A stretch of 64,000 bases of DNA, taken from Polyodon spathula. Taxonomy: Eukaryota > Chordata > Actinopteri > Acipenseriformes > Polyodontidae. The stretch spans positions 84,919,785 to 84,983,784 of the forward strand of contig NC_054535.1 of assembly GCF_017654505.1 (NCBI RefSeq). The letters run 5' to 3'. The notes under the pieces are model-generated. The model was given only the letters and a program-made list of their open reading frames with translations. It was not told where the DNA came from and ran no database searches. A program made the translations under genes and the position numbers. Shown one piece after another: positions 35,363 through 48,818 of this stretch; the first letter of the stretch is position 1; the number at the start of each line of letters is the position of its first letter.

Positions 35363-35452
35363 TCACAGTTTTGCATAGTCTTTCAGGATGGTCTCCAGTT
35401 TTTGGCTCAGCATTATATTACCTTTCACTTTCAACTTTCCTGCAAAGAATGC
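35363..35452 (-). CDS. HSD17B4 last coding exon (SCP2 domain end, PTS1)
   Basis: Encodes [20 protein letters not shown] then TILKDYAKL and a TGA stop, the end of the SCP2-like domain of peroxisomal multifunctional enzyme type 2. The C-terminal AKL is the peroxisomal targeting signal that the import receptor PEX5 reads; the mammalian protein ends the same way. The exon starts in phase 0 after a TTCCGCAG acceptor. The 3' UTR follows on the same exon. The match is near residue for residue with the vertebrate protein, so identity is secure. Confidence 0.97.
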   Translation of the reverse strand, partial: AFFAGKLKVKGNIMLSQKLETILKDYAKL

Positions 35453-36946
35453 CTGCGGAATAAAAATGTAATGCTGTTTAACAGGTATCTTCAATGATTT
35501 CAAATGTATTATTATTTTTTACATGTAACATATTACATAACTCACAAATAATGTGGGAGTTTTCTGATACAAAAAAATAAAATAAATAATAAGTGTGTTG
35601 CCAAGTCTTAAAGCTAAAATGATACATTTGTATATATTTACATTTCTTTATACGTATATGTATATTAGATCCCTTTACAATTAAAATGAATTCTGTTAAG
35701 AACATATTCAAGTGGTAAATCCCTGTACGTGTTTTTCAATTGGAAGCTCTTCTTGTTAAAATGGATTAGATTATAAAGTACACACCATGTAAAACAAAAC
35801 ATGTTTCTGGTCCACAACAGGTATTTGCTGCAAATAACACCTTTATAAAATGGCAGAGTTAGCCAATGAGATAAATGCCAAGTGCTTCAACCTGTGTAGA
35901 AATCAACGTAGCCTGGAACTTTCAAAACCATTCTGCCTGATTCACTTATTCTGATCTTCAGATTGTGCCTCAAGAAAAGCTATTACTCATTATTGTAAAT
36001 TATTAAAAACTTTAACAGTATGTCTTAATTGGAGAACTGATAAGCAGCCCACAGCGTTAAACGTATACAATAGATAACCAGTGGGAGGCTTGCTCTGTGC
36101 TTAAACAACCTCCTACAGTCAAATGAATCATCTTGGTGTAGTCTGACATATAAAAGCTAAGCTTTATTACACAGAAAAGGTTCTTTTGTGCATGCAGAAC
36201 ACTGCAGAATAAAGTATTGTACCTAAACCAAATGTATTTCAGTACTAGTGGAAGTCTCATAATTAAAGTGTCTGATGGGTTTGAAGGGCTCCCTCTACTC
36301 GGATCCACCCTGGGCTTGTTGTAAAAAGCATTCTTCTGGAAACAGAACAATACCCTTATGAGACTCGTAACAGAAAAAGAGACACATCTGTGAATACTTC
36401 CAGCTATCATTTCTGAAGCAAACTCCCAGTCGACACAAGTCTATATGCAATATATGGAGTTAGTATCTTAAGATTTGTAATTTTAGATCACAAGACCAAC
36501 AACAAGAACAACTAGAAATAAGATATTTTGAGAACAAACCATTCCCAGGGGAATAATGCAAGGAGAAAGGCATATCTGATTGAAGGATTGAAAAAGTAAA
36601 ATTGATCTATGAAACATCTCTCATTTATAAAAATTTTCATCTTCTGAAATTGACAGCACCTGAAATGGTTATGACATTTTAGCAGTTTATGTAGTGGTAT
36701 GTGAATGCTGAATGAATACTAATAATTCATGATTTTACAACCCGATTGATTTCAACATTTTATGTAGCAGTTTTAGGTATTTTTGTAAAGATTTTATCCA
36801 TCATCTAAGTTTAAGAAACACACGTACGATGTCAACCAACGAAATAATCTACTGCCATAACAAACTACAATGTGGTTTCTATAATACCTTGTTAATTCAA
36901 AACGTTACCAAAGCAAGTCATTTAAAAAAAAAAAAAAAAGCTTCAC
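35453..36946 (-). other. HSD17B4 intron
   Basis: 1.49 kb, GT-AG. No transposon recognised; AT-rich with an A-run at 36924-36939 close to the donor. Confidence 0.8.
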
Positions 36947-37074
36947 CTTCTGCGGATTGAGCCTGCCCAGAACAACTTCCATGAAATCTTCATCAGAGAG
37001 GCTAAAAGTCACATCAGCTTTAGCTTGAGGGGCTCCTTTATACAGTGACCCTGACCCATTCTTCAGATCGATAG
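36947..37074 (-). CDS. HSD17B4 exon (SCP2 domain)
   Basis: Encodes (T)[19 protein letters not shown] then [20 protein letters not shown] and PQK. This is the central SCP2-like fold, which binds sterol and acyl chains and helps feed substrates to the enzyme's other two domains. It begins with two bases completing a Thr codon begun in the preceding exon and ends on a codon boundary before GTGAAG. The 128-base length fits those phases exactly. [11 protein letters not shown] is a hallmark of the HSD17B4 SCP2 module. No lesion is seen. Confidence 0.97.
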
Positions 37075-37599
37075 CTATCAAAGGAATACATGGCATTGTT
37101 ACATTTACAGCAAATGTTATAAATTAAGCTTACAGTGTAATAAAACTATTAAAAATGAAAGATGCCGTTCTTTGACACAGTATTCACCTCTCTTACAATA
37201 AGGCAGGATACACTTTTATCCTGCCTTTAGCTTGGCATTTGGTACAGTGGCATTGATCAGAGGTGAGTGAGACTACTTTTTAAACTGACATAATTTGCAA
37301 ACACAATAATGCACTGTTTAACATGTTATCTAGGCTTTGTTTCTTTGCATATTTCACAAAGTCATGACAAACTGTTAATTTTAGAAAAGGAACAAGGAGC
37401 TTGTAGAACGAATATGTTCTGGACCTTGCTGTAAAAATAAAAAAAATCCAAAACTACAACTAAGAATTGAGGATTATCAAAAGAAAATACAATCAATTCT
37501 AGTAAAAGCCAGAAGGAAGCTAAGGCAGTGGAGTTATTCCATTGCCCAGAGCCATACAGTACTTAAGGTAATTGTTTTATATCCCTCTCAATTATTTAT

Positions 37600-37846
37600 T
37601 TATTAGATTTCTGTGTTTACTATCGCCCACCTGAAAGGGGGGTGGTTTTAACTGGAACTGAAGGCTGTAACCAGCCTGCATAGTCTTGAGCGCCCAACTG
37701 TCGTCGGTGCTGGTTTGCCAGTATACTAACTGGGAGACAGGGGTTGAAGGCTGCTGTAGCCCTTCAGGGATGCTGAGCCTTAGGCCGCGCGGGGCGCAGT
37801 CGCGAGACCCTTGGAGACCCTCAGAGCTACGGAGGCCTAAAGGCAA
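37600..37846 (-). mobile_element. DIRS-like retrotransposon fragment (RT start region)
   Basis: The minus-strand frame reads WALKTMQAGYSLQF then QLKPPPF after a proline/serine-rich stretch. This is the pattern found just before the reverse transcriptase core in DIRS-like tyrosine-recombinase retrotransposons. The patch is markedly GC-richer than the intron around it. No RT catalytic motif is retained, so it is a short relic. Assignment rests on this one motif. Confidence 0.55.
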
Positions 37847-38289
37847 CTTTTATATTAAGCTCAGTATAATCCTATCACCTGACGGCGATACCAATTAGTT
37901 GATGGCTATTTTCAAATTGAAAGAGAACGTGGGTTACAACAGGGGCCAGGATATTTCTGCAACGATGTCATCCATCAAACTGAAGAAGTACCTAGGTCAC
38001 AGATGTCACGTATTCAGACTGAACAAATAAAACACTCTTGCCTTGTGGAACCTCAAGGTGTTGCTGCTTTGTGACCTTCACAGAAAAATTTTAATTTTAC
38101 ACCTTGTCAAACTGTTTACAAATTCTACACTTGGATATAGCCTGATGATAACGACTGCTACTGCATATCTCTCAATAAAACTATGCAGTAGACACATGCC
38201 TCAAACTAAACACAAATCTATGCTACTGCTACAATTTGTACAAAATCCTTCAAAACGGACACCTTGCAGTTTCTTAAAGTATTGTCCTT

Positions 38290-38940
38290 CAGAATATTCC
38301 CACGCCTCGTTATATCGCTCCTCGCTATACTGCCAATTCAGATATATCGCATTCCTGGGGAGTTGGCTCCCCATTTTTACTGTCTAAGTGTGTATGCCTT
38401 CGCTGCAATATACATAGGCACATAAATGTGCGTTTTATTATGTATTGCACATCAAATAAAAATATACAAAACAAAGCATTAATATCGTACTGTTACTATA
38501 TACGCATGTATTGCACAAAAACACAAAGCAAATTACATACGGTATCTACTTGCTGAAGCGGTTTTTATTTTAGCCAATGAGGTGTTCACGTGTGGCAGCA
38601 ATGCAACAAGCCTCCTATGTTGGGAATAAATGCAGCGGGTTTGGGCATTTGAGAAAAGAGAGGAGGATTCATGAAATTTACATTGAAGACTGAAGTTGAT
38701 GAGAAGCAAATTACCCTCCACAGTACGAATTAAAATGGTGTGCTGCTTTTTGTACAAAAAAATAAGAAAAAAGCGGGTTGCGTAGAGGACTTATATTGGA
38801 CCCTGACGACCTTGATAAAACGAGGGAGTGGTTGTACAGTATTTGTTAGCCTGTTTGTTTTTCTATGGGTCTCTCGTTATATCGCGTATTTATATTGGAC
38901 CCCGACACCCATAATATATTGAGCGAATGGTGTATTAGGT
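38290..38940. mobile_element. possible Tigger/pogo-like fragment
   Basis: CCTCGTTATATCGC occurs at about 38303. An inverted form and a CTCGTTATATCGCG followed by TATTGGACCCCGACACCC occur at about 38873-38913. A related TTATATTGGACCCTGACG lies near 38788. These resemble pogo-type terminal repeats, but no transposase or clean ends were found. Confidence 0.35.
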
Positions 38941-41671
38941 TTATTTTGAAAAGCTTAGGTGGCAGAGTAGAAAGATCCTTGGGTGAAAAAAAACAAAAAA
39001 AAATCTAAATCTAATCAAAAAAGCCTCAAGCACATAATGGCTGCTCAATGCTTTGTTGAGCACACGAGACACTTTAGTGCCTAATAATCACTGTGTCGTT
39101 TGAAAATACAGCCATTGCTTTGTAATGAAACAGTCAAAACATTTGCCATTTCATTGTTTTATTCTCAATAAAGTGTTGTGGACCATTAAAGAGAGTGCAG
39201 TGAAGACCTTTGTTTTCAATTGATCCTCCCATTCACCCGTTTAACTACCTGAGTGAGTGCTGCTTTGTTCTTGTGTTTTTTTTTTTTTTTTTAATTAAAA
39301 AATCCAAAGTAATTTCATCTCACCGAAATGCTTCAGCAAGAAATGCAATTTTCATATGATCAGTGAGACTTTGAGCCACAAGGCAAACTGTTGTCATACT
39401 TTGAATTAGAAAACACTCATTTCTTCCACCATGCACATCTCATTTTTTGCAATGGCGTCTGATAAACACCAGTCCGGAGCCCTCTGTCTGTCATGCCATT
39501 AGAGAGATATTCTATTTGCTATTGGAACTGAGCGGGTTTGCTGTGTCATTGACTGTTTCCTCTGTATACTTCCAAGATTACAATAATAACACCCACCCCT
39601 GGGCTCAGTACAAGGCTGGTGGAATCTGCATGTTGTTAGCAAAAGGGATCAGATGTTTACATACATACATATGTGCATTTGAAGGCTGAACTGTAAATGC
39701 GAGTCACGTTTGATTCTTGACCTTTAAAACCCTCTCTGGTGCAGGAAATACTAGCCAAAGGAATGCAGGCATGGATTTTCTAAAGCAAACAGACGTGTTT
39801 TACACATCTAAAAACCCTCCTGAATAGATATTCTGTCTCAGTAGACTGGAGTAAGGCAAGGGACTGTGCTATTTAAAAAGAGGGACTGCAACAGCATTAC
39901 ACTCAAGTCAGCGAATGCACAGCATGGTCCAAAAAATAAAAATCTTTATAGTGGTGTTAATCAAACGATAGCGAATGTCAGAGTACAGTTTACTGCCTTC
40001 CTGCCAGCTGAAATTGAACTGGGATTTTTACTGCACAAATGCAGCACAAGGAAGTCAATATGATGAGGCAAAAATGATAAACATTTTAAAAGGTATACCA
40101 AAATAAAAACTAATGTTGTAGGGTAGAATTTTATTTATTTTAAGCAATGCAAAAGGAACTGAAGCTAATGCAAACTGAATGTAGAAGGACAACAATGCAT
40201 CAAACTGACTTTTTTTTAGGTGGATAGATACTCACATATTCATACATTACATAAATCTCAATGTCAGCTTATCTTCAGCACTTCCAACTACAGAGGCACT
40301 CTGATGCATTTTTATATGTTGTACACTTAAAGTATATTATTTTTTCACTCCAGGGTTTTTTCTTCAAATGAACCATCTGAATCATCAATATGTAAACTTT
40401 GACTTGAATTAGTTTTGAAAAGGCATATATATACACTTATATCTTATTTTTTTGCATATTATAACCATGAGTTGACATTTCTACAAGATTTAGTGATGGT
40501 AATAAGGGGCGCAGTGCATTACCCCTGGCGAAACACAAAAAGGACAAATCATTTCATCCTGTATAGATTTTTTTATTTATTTTTTTAATCCTTTCTTGGT
40601 TGGCTTTTTAATTGACACCAAGAATATTACCTGGAAATGCCGGAGATGTACACGACTGGAATAAAATAAAAGTTAGTCAGATTATTCCTGGGCCTGTCAA
40701 TTTCTGCAGCATATCTATGGCACCAACAATGAGAGAGGGTGATGTGTCATAGATTAAAAGATTGGACAGCAGAGCCGAGCAGGAAAATTGAATAACCTGT
40801 CAGGGTTAGGCAAAATAAGAATGATAAACACTGCCATCGACAACCCTTTGGACTGAATCCGATTGTGACTTTTAGAGGAACAGTGAACAACAACAAGAAA
40901 CAATAATGAAACGGACAGGCACACAATGCTATCAGTGTTAAATGAAATCTGTCAAATCCCAAATTTTGAATGGTTTGCTGCTAGAAGAAATGTCAGCAGT
41001 TTAGTGGTGCAAGGCTGACTAAACTATTTGAAATATGCCACTTTGGTGGCAGTCACCCAAGAACGCTTCCAAATGTTCCTTACTTGCACTCTTCAGCATA
41101 AATTACCATGTACCAAGCTCTCCCACTTCCACTTCAGTGGGAGACTCTGCAGACTTATCCAATTTTTACGATTTGTATGTATCTTAACATTTAATTACCA
41201 TGTTCTACTTTGAACGTTTACCAAACAACTGTTAACCCCTGTTAACTGTTAACCCCACCTACTCAACCAGACAAAGACAGGAGGTAGAGCTAGCCCAGCT
41301 GGAAGGCCATATTGTCACATGATTTTTACGGAATGAAGACGGCAGTTCAGCATAGGACCTAAGAATTCCCTAGAGATGTGCAAAGCCATGTACAGCCAGA
41401 TTTAGAGAAGAATGATCAAAACAATACTGGAGCAAGAGAACCCAGAACCCCTTAAAATTGACTGCACACTAGAAAAAGCCATCAAAAAGTAAAGAAATGT
41501 AAATGTGAATAATTAGACGACATTCACGCTGCTTAAAGTACTTATTATTCTATGAATAACATGGACATTTGTAAAATATACTCCTTGTACAGTACTTCAG
41601 TTCAAGAACACTCCTAAAAGAAAATATTTTGACTTCATATAAAATATGAACAACAGTTTTGAATTACTTAC

Positions 41672-41810
41672 TCCACTGTGCTGCATTATTTCCATCTTTC
41701 GTGATTTCCCATTGAAAGACAGCATTCACTGTCTTTACCAAATCTTTACCAACATCTTTAATGCGGCGGCCAATCTCTGCAAAGACAAGGTCACTCTGGA
41801 GACCCCCAAT
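41672..41810 (-). CDS. HSD17B4 exon (linker and start of SCP2 domain)
   Basis: Encodes [20 protein letters not shown] then [20 protein letters not shown] and NNAAQW plus the first base of Thr. This is the beginning of the SCP2-like domain (LQSxxVFxEIGRRxKD) after the hydratase-SCP2 linker. It starts in phase 0 after TTTAGCAG and ends in phase 1 before GTAAGT, a consensus donor. The 139 bases fit. No disruption is seen. Confidence 0.97.
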
Positions 41811-42004
41811 CTGCTAAATAAAAGGCATATATAAAATTATATAGGACTGTCAAGCGATTAAAAAAAAGAGAGAATTGCAATTAATCTTGAGATTTAAAAA
41901 TTAAATAGCAATCATTAATCTTTAAAAATTAATCGCGTATAATCTTTTGTTTTAATTAATGATTTTACTCTAAATCTCTCGTGTTTTATTACTGAGTCGT
42001 GTGC

Positions 42005-42040
<36 letters not shown>

Positions 42041-42859
42041 AAAAATAACCCAGAATAAAAATCCTAAAAATTTCTGGCTCTTTATAGTTTTATATTTATT
42101 TACAATACAGCATTTGTTGTAAAATAGTTTGAACCAACTGCTAAATCACAATGGAGTCAGTTTATTACTCACCTTACACTTATCAGTTTCCTTTACTCAA
42201 ACTGATGTTTTTCATTGCTGTTTAAATAATAATAATAATAATAATAATAATAAACTATATAATAATAATAACTCTTTCATTAATAACTTGAAATTGCCTA
42301 AATAAAACAAAACATTCACCGAGTAAGGTTTAATCCTCCATATTTGTAAATACAGTTTTAAAATAAATGTGGTTATTGAAATAAAACAAAGCTACAATGT
42401 TAACATGTCTGCAGTTGGTAGCTATCGAGTGCAACAGCACTGGTTATAGTGAATAGTGGGGTAGCTATGAATGAATAATGGTACTGAATTACTAAAGAGA
42501 GTGCTCTGTTCATACTGACAGGTTTCATGTTGTTGTTGTTGTCTGTAGCTGAACAGCTACTAGAAAGTGTATTTTGAGAAGTGAAAGCATGTTTAACACA
42601 CAGGCGGTACAGCAGACTAGATGCACTTTTGTGATACTAGAACTCGCTTTGACAGTAGACAAGTAAATCTTTCTATCTAATGAACCGTCAGTTTTTAAAT
42701 AAACTTCCCATTCACAAGTCCTTCAGTTTGAGTGGTTTGCTACATAATGTGGTTCTGTGACCGATTTTATGTTTAAAAGATGACTATACTCAATTCAATT
42801 GGAGAAGTTAACGAATGTGTGCGTACAAAAAAAAATGTGCCAGCCAGAATCTGATAAAA

Positions 42860-42987
42860 AAAAAAAAAATATATATATATCTATATATATATATATATAT
42901 ATATATTATAAAAATATTTAATATACTATTTATTTATATATATATGATATATTACGAACAATACAAAGATACATAACATATATATTA

Positions 42988-43028
<41 letters not shown>
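42860..43028. repeat. AT-rich tract and (CA)n microsatellite
   Basis: An A-run, imperfect ATAT repeats, then about 18 CA units (42992-43028). Confidence 0.85.
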
Positions 43029-43031
<3 letters not shown>

Positions 43032-43362
43032 ACCAGGTTTTTCACGATTATCTATGCTTTTAACTGTATAATACTTAATATTTCATTATATGACACGTGT
43101 ACTTATATAAGCTGATACTCATAAGTGAATTGCATTCAAAAATTTAATTTTTAAATGAAAATGTAAATCTTGTCAATTTCAATGAAATGGTCACCCAAAG
43201 CAAGAGGATTTCAGTCTAAAGCCCAGGTCAGTTAAAAGTCTGAAATGAGTATAACACGGTGTTAGAACACTGGTCTATGTATAAAACTGTCTTTGTTAGA
43301 TGTTCTCTGAGATAACTAGCATGTTACCTAATTAACCTTTTGTCACCAATTATTGTTAACAG

Positions 43363-44080
43363 GTGAGGGTCCATGATTACTATAAATATAGGCAGCATAG
43401 GCACAAGTTTGTTATTCCTGAATGTAAGGGAGAGAACATGGCAAAATACGCTCAGTTAAGCAAAGAAAAAATGAAGGTCAATCTAAGACAAATCACAAGA
43501 ACTTTGCAAGTGTCTGTAACTGCTGTGGCCAAGATCATCAAATGATTTCAAGAAAATGGCACTGTAGAGGACCGAATAAGGTCAGGCAGGCCAAGGGTGA
43601 CCTCAGAATCAGAGAACAAGTTCATCTGAGTCATAAGTCTGCGAAACCGGCGATTAATTGCCCCTGAAATATAAGCTCAGCTAAATCCTACTAGAAGTAC
43701 AGATGTTTCAACATCAACTGTTCAGAGGAGATTGCGTGAAGCTGGCCAAACTGGAAGAATTGCTGCAAAGAAACCATTATTAAGAGTGCAGAATAGGAGG
43801 AAGAGACTTGGCTGGGCCAAAAAACACAGAAACTGGAAGTTTGAGGAGTGGAATTCGGTCTTATGGAAAAAGGGTTTTGAAATACTTTGAAGGTGAGTGG
43901 AAACTGGCGAGTACATGAGTTCTGCATGTGTGGTTCCCAATGTCAAGCATGGAGGAGGCAGTGTCATGGTCTGGGGTTGCTTTGCTGGTGACAGAGTTGG
44001 TGATCTTTACCAAGTCCATGGCAAGCTCAACCAGCGTGGCTATCATAGCATACATATCGGGTGGAACAGACAAACCTAAA
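43363..44080 (+). pseudogene. Tc1-like transposase relic in HSD17B4 intron
   Basis: Plus-strand frames give MAKYAQLSKEKM, LRQITRTLQVSVTAVAKIIK, GRPRVTSESENKFI and TVQRRLREAGQTGRIAAKKP. These are the paired helix-turn-helix DNA-binding region and linker of a Tc1 transposase. Later WAKKHRNWKFEEWNSVLW leads to a disrupted first catalytic block, and KHGGGSVMVWGCFAGD survives near 43945. There are many stops and the C-terminal catalytic end is lost. It is antisense to the host gene. It belongs to a different subfamily from the copies at 7 kb and 33 kb. Confidence 0.8.
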
Positions 44081-44316
44081 GTATCTTTAAGAAATCACTG
44101 GAGAGTGGAATCTATAAAGCATGGAATCGAGCACTCAGCTACGAAAAGCTTTTTTTGGCCTATTGTGGTTTTTGAAGCAATAATTGCATGTTTTCAATCA
44201 ATTTTTGGTTTCTTTTCATTGTTCAAATACAAAAGACTTATTAATTAGAGCACAAATACAGTTCTGGTTGTGTGGGATTATAAACAAGTTAGACACAAGT
44301 CAAAAACATGTCCTAC

Positions 44317-44406
44317 CATAGATGGTTCCTTAGCTGCAGTTTTATCCAGAGTGCCCTTCAGATCTACATATGCTCCTGCTAAAACAACATCTCCAGTCTC
44401 TTTAAT
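44317..44406 (-). CDS. HSD17B4 exon (end of hydratase 2 domain)
   Basis: Encodes IKETGDVVLAGAYVDLKGTL then DKTAAKEPSM. It corresponds to the last strands of the hydratase 2 hotdog domain (KxxETGDxVxxxAYVDL) and the start of the flexible linker to the SCP2 module. Exactly 30 codons with phase 0 at both ends (acceptor TTTCTGTAG, donor GTAGGA), so it could be skipped without a frameshift. A very long (TA)n array starts only about 70 bases upstream of its acceptor in the intron, and a Tc1 relic ends about 240 bases past its donor. Confidence 0.96.
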
Positions 44407-44477
44407 CTACAGAAAAAAACAAACAAAAAACACAAACTTATATCCTATATATAATTATGGTACAGGTATATAGCACA

Positions 44478-46148
<1,671 letters not shown>

Positions 46149-46165
<17 letters not shown>

Positions 46166-46199
46166 GTATGTATGTATGTATGTATGTATGTATGTATGT
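46149..46199. repeat. (TGTA)n microsatellite
   Basis: TGTGTG followed by about ten TATG units; begins at the right end of the Tc1 element. Confidence 0.92.
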
Positions 46200-46407
46200 G
46201 CACGTAATGTCATGTAATGTTTGGAAAAGTGCAATGTTACATAACAATAACTATGCAAATAAATTCACAGGTATTTATACAGATATAAAAAGTCAAAGGT
46301 GAATCATTATTTTATTTTAATGCGAAATACAAATATGGATGCAAAATGACTCAATATTATGTGGACTATGAATACATAATTAAAAAAATAGTAAACTTTC
46401 TACTAAC

Positions 46408-46494
46408 TTTTGTTTGAATGTGGATTCTGTTTCCTTCTTTCCACATTTCAGTCTGCAGTGATTGTCCTGGAATGACTGGTTTCACAAAGCGTAC
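46408..46494 (-). CDS. HSD17B4 exon (hydratase 2 domain)
   Basis: Encodes [20 protein letters not shown] then GNRIHIQTK. This is the hotdog-fold segment [22 protein letters not shown], conserved in peroxisomal hydratase 2 enzymes. It has 29 codons and phase 0 at both ends (acceptor CTTAG, donor GTTAGT), so skipping would keep the frame. About 370-510 bases upstream of its acceptor the intron carries a 137-base (CU)n tract in the transcript, next to a (UA)n array. Confidence 0.97.
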
Positions 46495-46791
46495 CTAAGA
46501 AGTTCAAGCCCAGGTGAGTAAAAATCTACACACACTTTAGAATAAAACATTAGAGGCAATGCATTTTCTTTTTAAAGCAAGTACAAAAGTAGCTCTACAC
46601 ATACTGGCAAATGCCTTGAGATAAAGTTACATTAAATAAACTCTACTGGTCCACACCTATTATAATTACACTACATATCTGTTTCCTCTTCAGATATATA
46701 TTTAGAGTGAGTCCAGCAGTAAACCGAATTTTGCTAAGTTTCGACCCTCTTCGTTACTTAAATTATGTTTATTAATTTAATATAAAAAAAA

Positions 46792-47006
<215 letters not shown>

Positions 47007-47370
47007 GCAATGGAAATTGCATTGTATTTAACTAGCAATGGCATTCTTACCTTCCCCCTTCCCCCCCTTGCATTGTATTTACTGTGCATTCTTGAGACAT
47101 GTCCTTAGTTCACCTCTTGCTCCGTATCTTAAACTAGGTAACATTATAGAACAGATCAGCAATAATGTTATAAATATGTTATCGGACAGAATATCTAGCT
47201 TACTGGATGAGACTGAAAAACAAAATCTGTAATTTAATAGGTATAAAGGTTTATAATAGCTATAAAAAGGTGGTCAAGTATGAGATAGAAATGTCCTCTA
47301 ATCAGTGTTCGTGACAGCATATAGCAAACCATGTGGTAACACTGTACTGCTGATTAACTATGTTCCTTAC

Positions 47371-47477
47371 CTTAATTGCCTTGAATTGTAGTATATCATT
47401 GTCTGCATATTGCTTCAAAACTTGTCTAGCAGCAAATCCAAAGGAACACAGCCCATGCAATATAGGCTTTTTGAACC
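47371..47477 (-). CDS. HSD17B4 exon (hydratase 2 signature)
   Basis: Encodes (G)[20 protein letters not shown] then [26 protein letters not shown] is the conserved core helix region of MaoC-like hydratase 2 domains and helps form the active-site pocket. It begins with two bases completing a Gly codon from the preceding exon and ends in phase 0 before GTAAGG. The 107-base length fits. No disruption. Confidence 0.97.
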
Positions 47478-48216
47478 CTAAAAAAAATAATTGCTTATGC
47501 TTTACAAATCAGTGTAAAAAAATATGATAACAGAAAAATCAAAGAGGCTACTCTACACTGGGGGACTTTGTCTCTGAGGGAAGTGACCTTTGAACCCTAG
47601 GCCCTAGCCGTTAAGATCATGATTATGTTAGAGTAAAATGTATGACCCACTTTTCAGCAATAACAGATAACAAAAGCCTAGTGCGGGCTGGTAGGAGCCC
47701 ATGACTTGTAATCCTGTTCCATCTACAGACTGAATTACTTTAATAAATGAAATGTGGCATCCAGATTCAGCTAGCCTGTATAATTATTTCTTTCAGGACA
47801 AAACAAAAATGACAATTCAACAGCCACAACTGAATCAGGTCAAAATTACACTGATCTGTTTTTTTTGTTTTTTTTTTCAGCAGGGAAACAAGTCAAAAGT
47901 AATTTTCTGTGGCTGAAGTTATTTTTTGAAGTCCAACATAATAAAGCTATTGTTGTAGTGGTATGAATGTTATATGATTTCTTGATATCAACCTTCTACT
48001 TGTCATTCCAGTTACTGCACATTTGTGACTATTGTAAATTTCATTAAACCCCCTGTTCCCCGCCCCATTTCCAAAGCAGTCATTCCACAAAAAATGCAGT
48101 GCAATTTAATGGGCACTTAATTGATGAATCTGGGCTCACAGCCATCACTTTTAAAGTGGAAATGTAATGCAAATGCCACCACTGACTTCTCACTCAAAGT
48201 AGTACATTCATCTTAC
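47478..48216 (-). other. HSD17B4 intron
   Basis: 739 bases, GT-AG; T-runs near 47858-47878 on the plus strand; no repeat recognised. Confidence 0.8.
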
Positions 48217-48286
48217 CTCCCATTGCTGCAAAACTGGGATCAATGTGCAGGGGGTTCCAATCCCCGCTGAGCCGATATAAAGCAGC
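48217..48286 (-). CDS. HSD17B4 exon (hydratase 2 catalytic motif)
   Basis: Encodes [20 protein letters not shown] then AMG plus the first base of Gly. The motif [10 protein letters not shown] carries the catalytic Asp and His (Asp510 and His515 in the human enzyme). These hydrate trans-2-enoyl-CoA to (3R)-hydroxyacyl-CoA in peroxisomal beta-oxidation of very-long-chain and branched fatty acids and of bile-acid precursors. Both are present, so activity is expected. Phase 0 at the start (acceptor CTCAACAG) and phase 1 at the end (donor GTAAGA). Confidence 0.97.
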
Positions 48287-48787
48287 CTGTTGAGGGAAAT
48301 AACATAATGAGCCTTTGCTTTTCTTTTAATTACAAGGCATGTACACAGCTGAGCAAGAGTGAGTCATAATGAGTGTGTCATACAACCCAATTAATTAACA
48401 TTTTATTTTAATAAACAAATGACAGCAAACACAACTGTGCAGAATGAAAGTTCTGTTCACAGCACCTGCTTCTACAATCTGCAGGTCTAAATCAAAACCA
48501 CAAGGAAATCATCTCTAGGTTTTGCAAAGTAAATCGAGAATGCAAACAGTGAAGTTGAGAATGATTTGTTTTTAAAAAAGGTACCACCTTCTACACTTTA
48601 GGTGTATGTAAAACAAATGCTACTAAACCTCATTAAACAACAATTTCAATTGCAATTCAAGTGGTCCAGAGGGCTGCTAAACTTATTTTGTAGGAAACAA
48701 ATGGTGACACTCCAGATGAAAGAGTGACATTGCTCACTTTATAAATACGTATTATCTTGTAAAAAAAGAAACATACAGCTTAGAGAA

Positions 48788-48818
<31 letters not shown>

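Larger units (their letters stand above)
37075..41671 (-). other. HSD17B4 intron with DIRS-like and Tigger-like fragments
   Basis: 4.6 kb, GT-AG. It contains a perfect 11-bp hairpin at 37200-37227, a DIRS-like fragment at 37600-37846 and a possible Tigger-like fragment at 38290-38940. The rest (38950-41600) is AT-rich without recognised genes. Confidence 0.75.
41811..44316 (-). other. HSD17B4 intron with microsatellites and a Tc1 relic
   Basis: 2.5 kb. It contains (ATT)n at 42007-42039, (AAT)n at 42227-42253, a complex AT/CA array at 42860-43028 and a Tc1 relic at 43363-44080. Confidence 0.8.
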
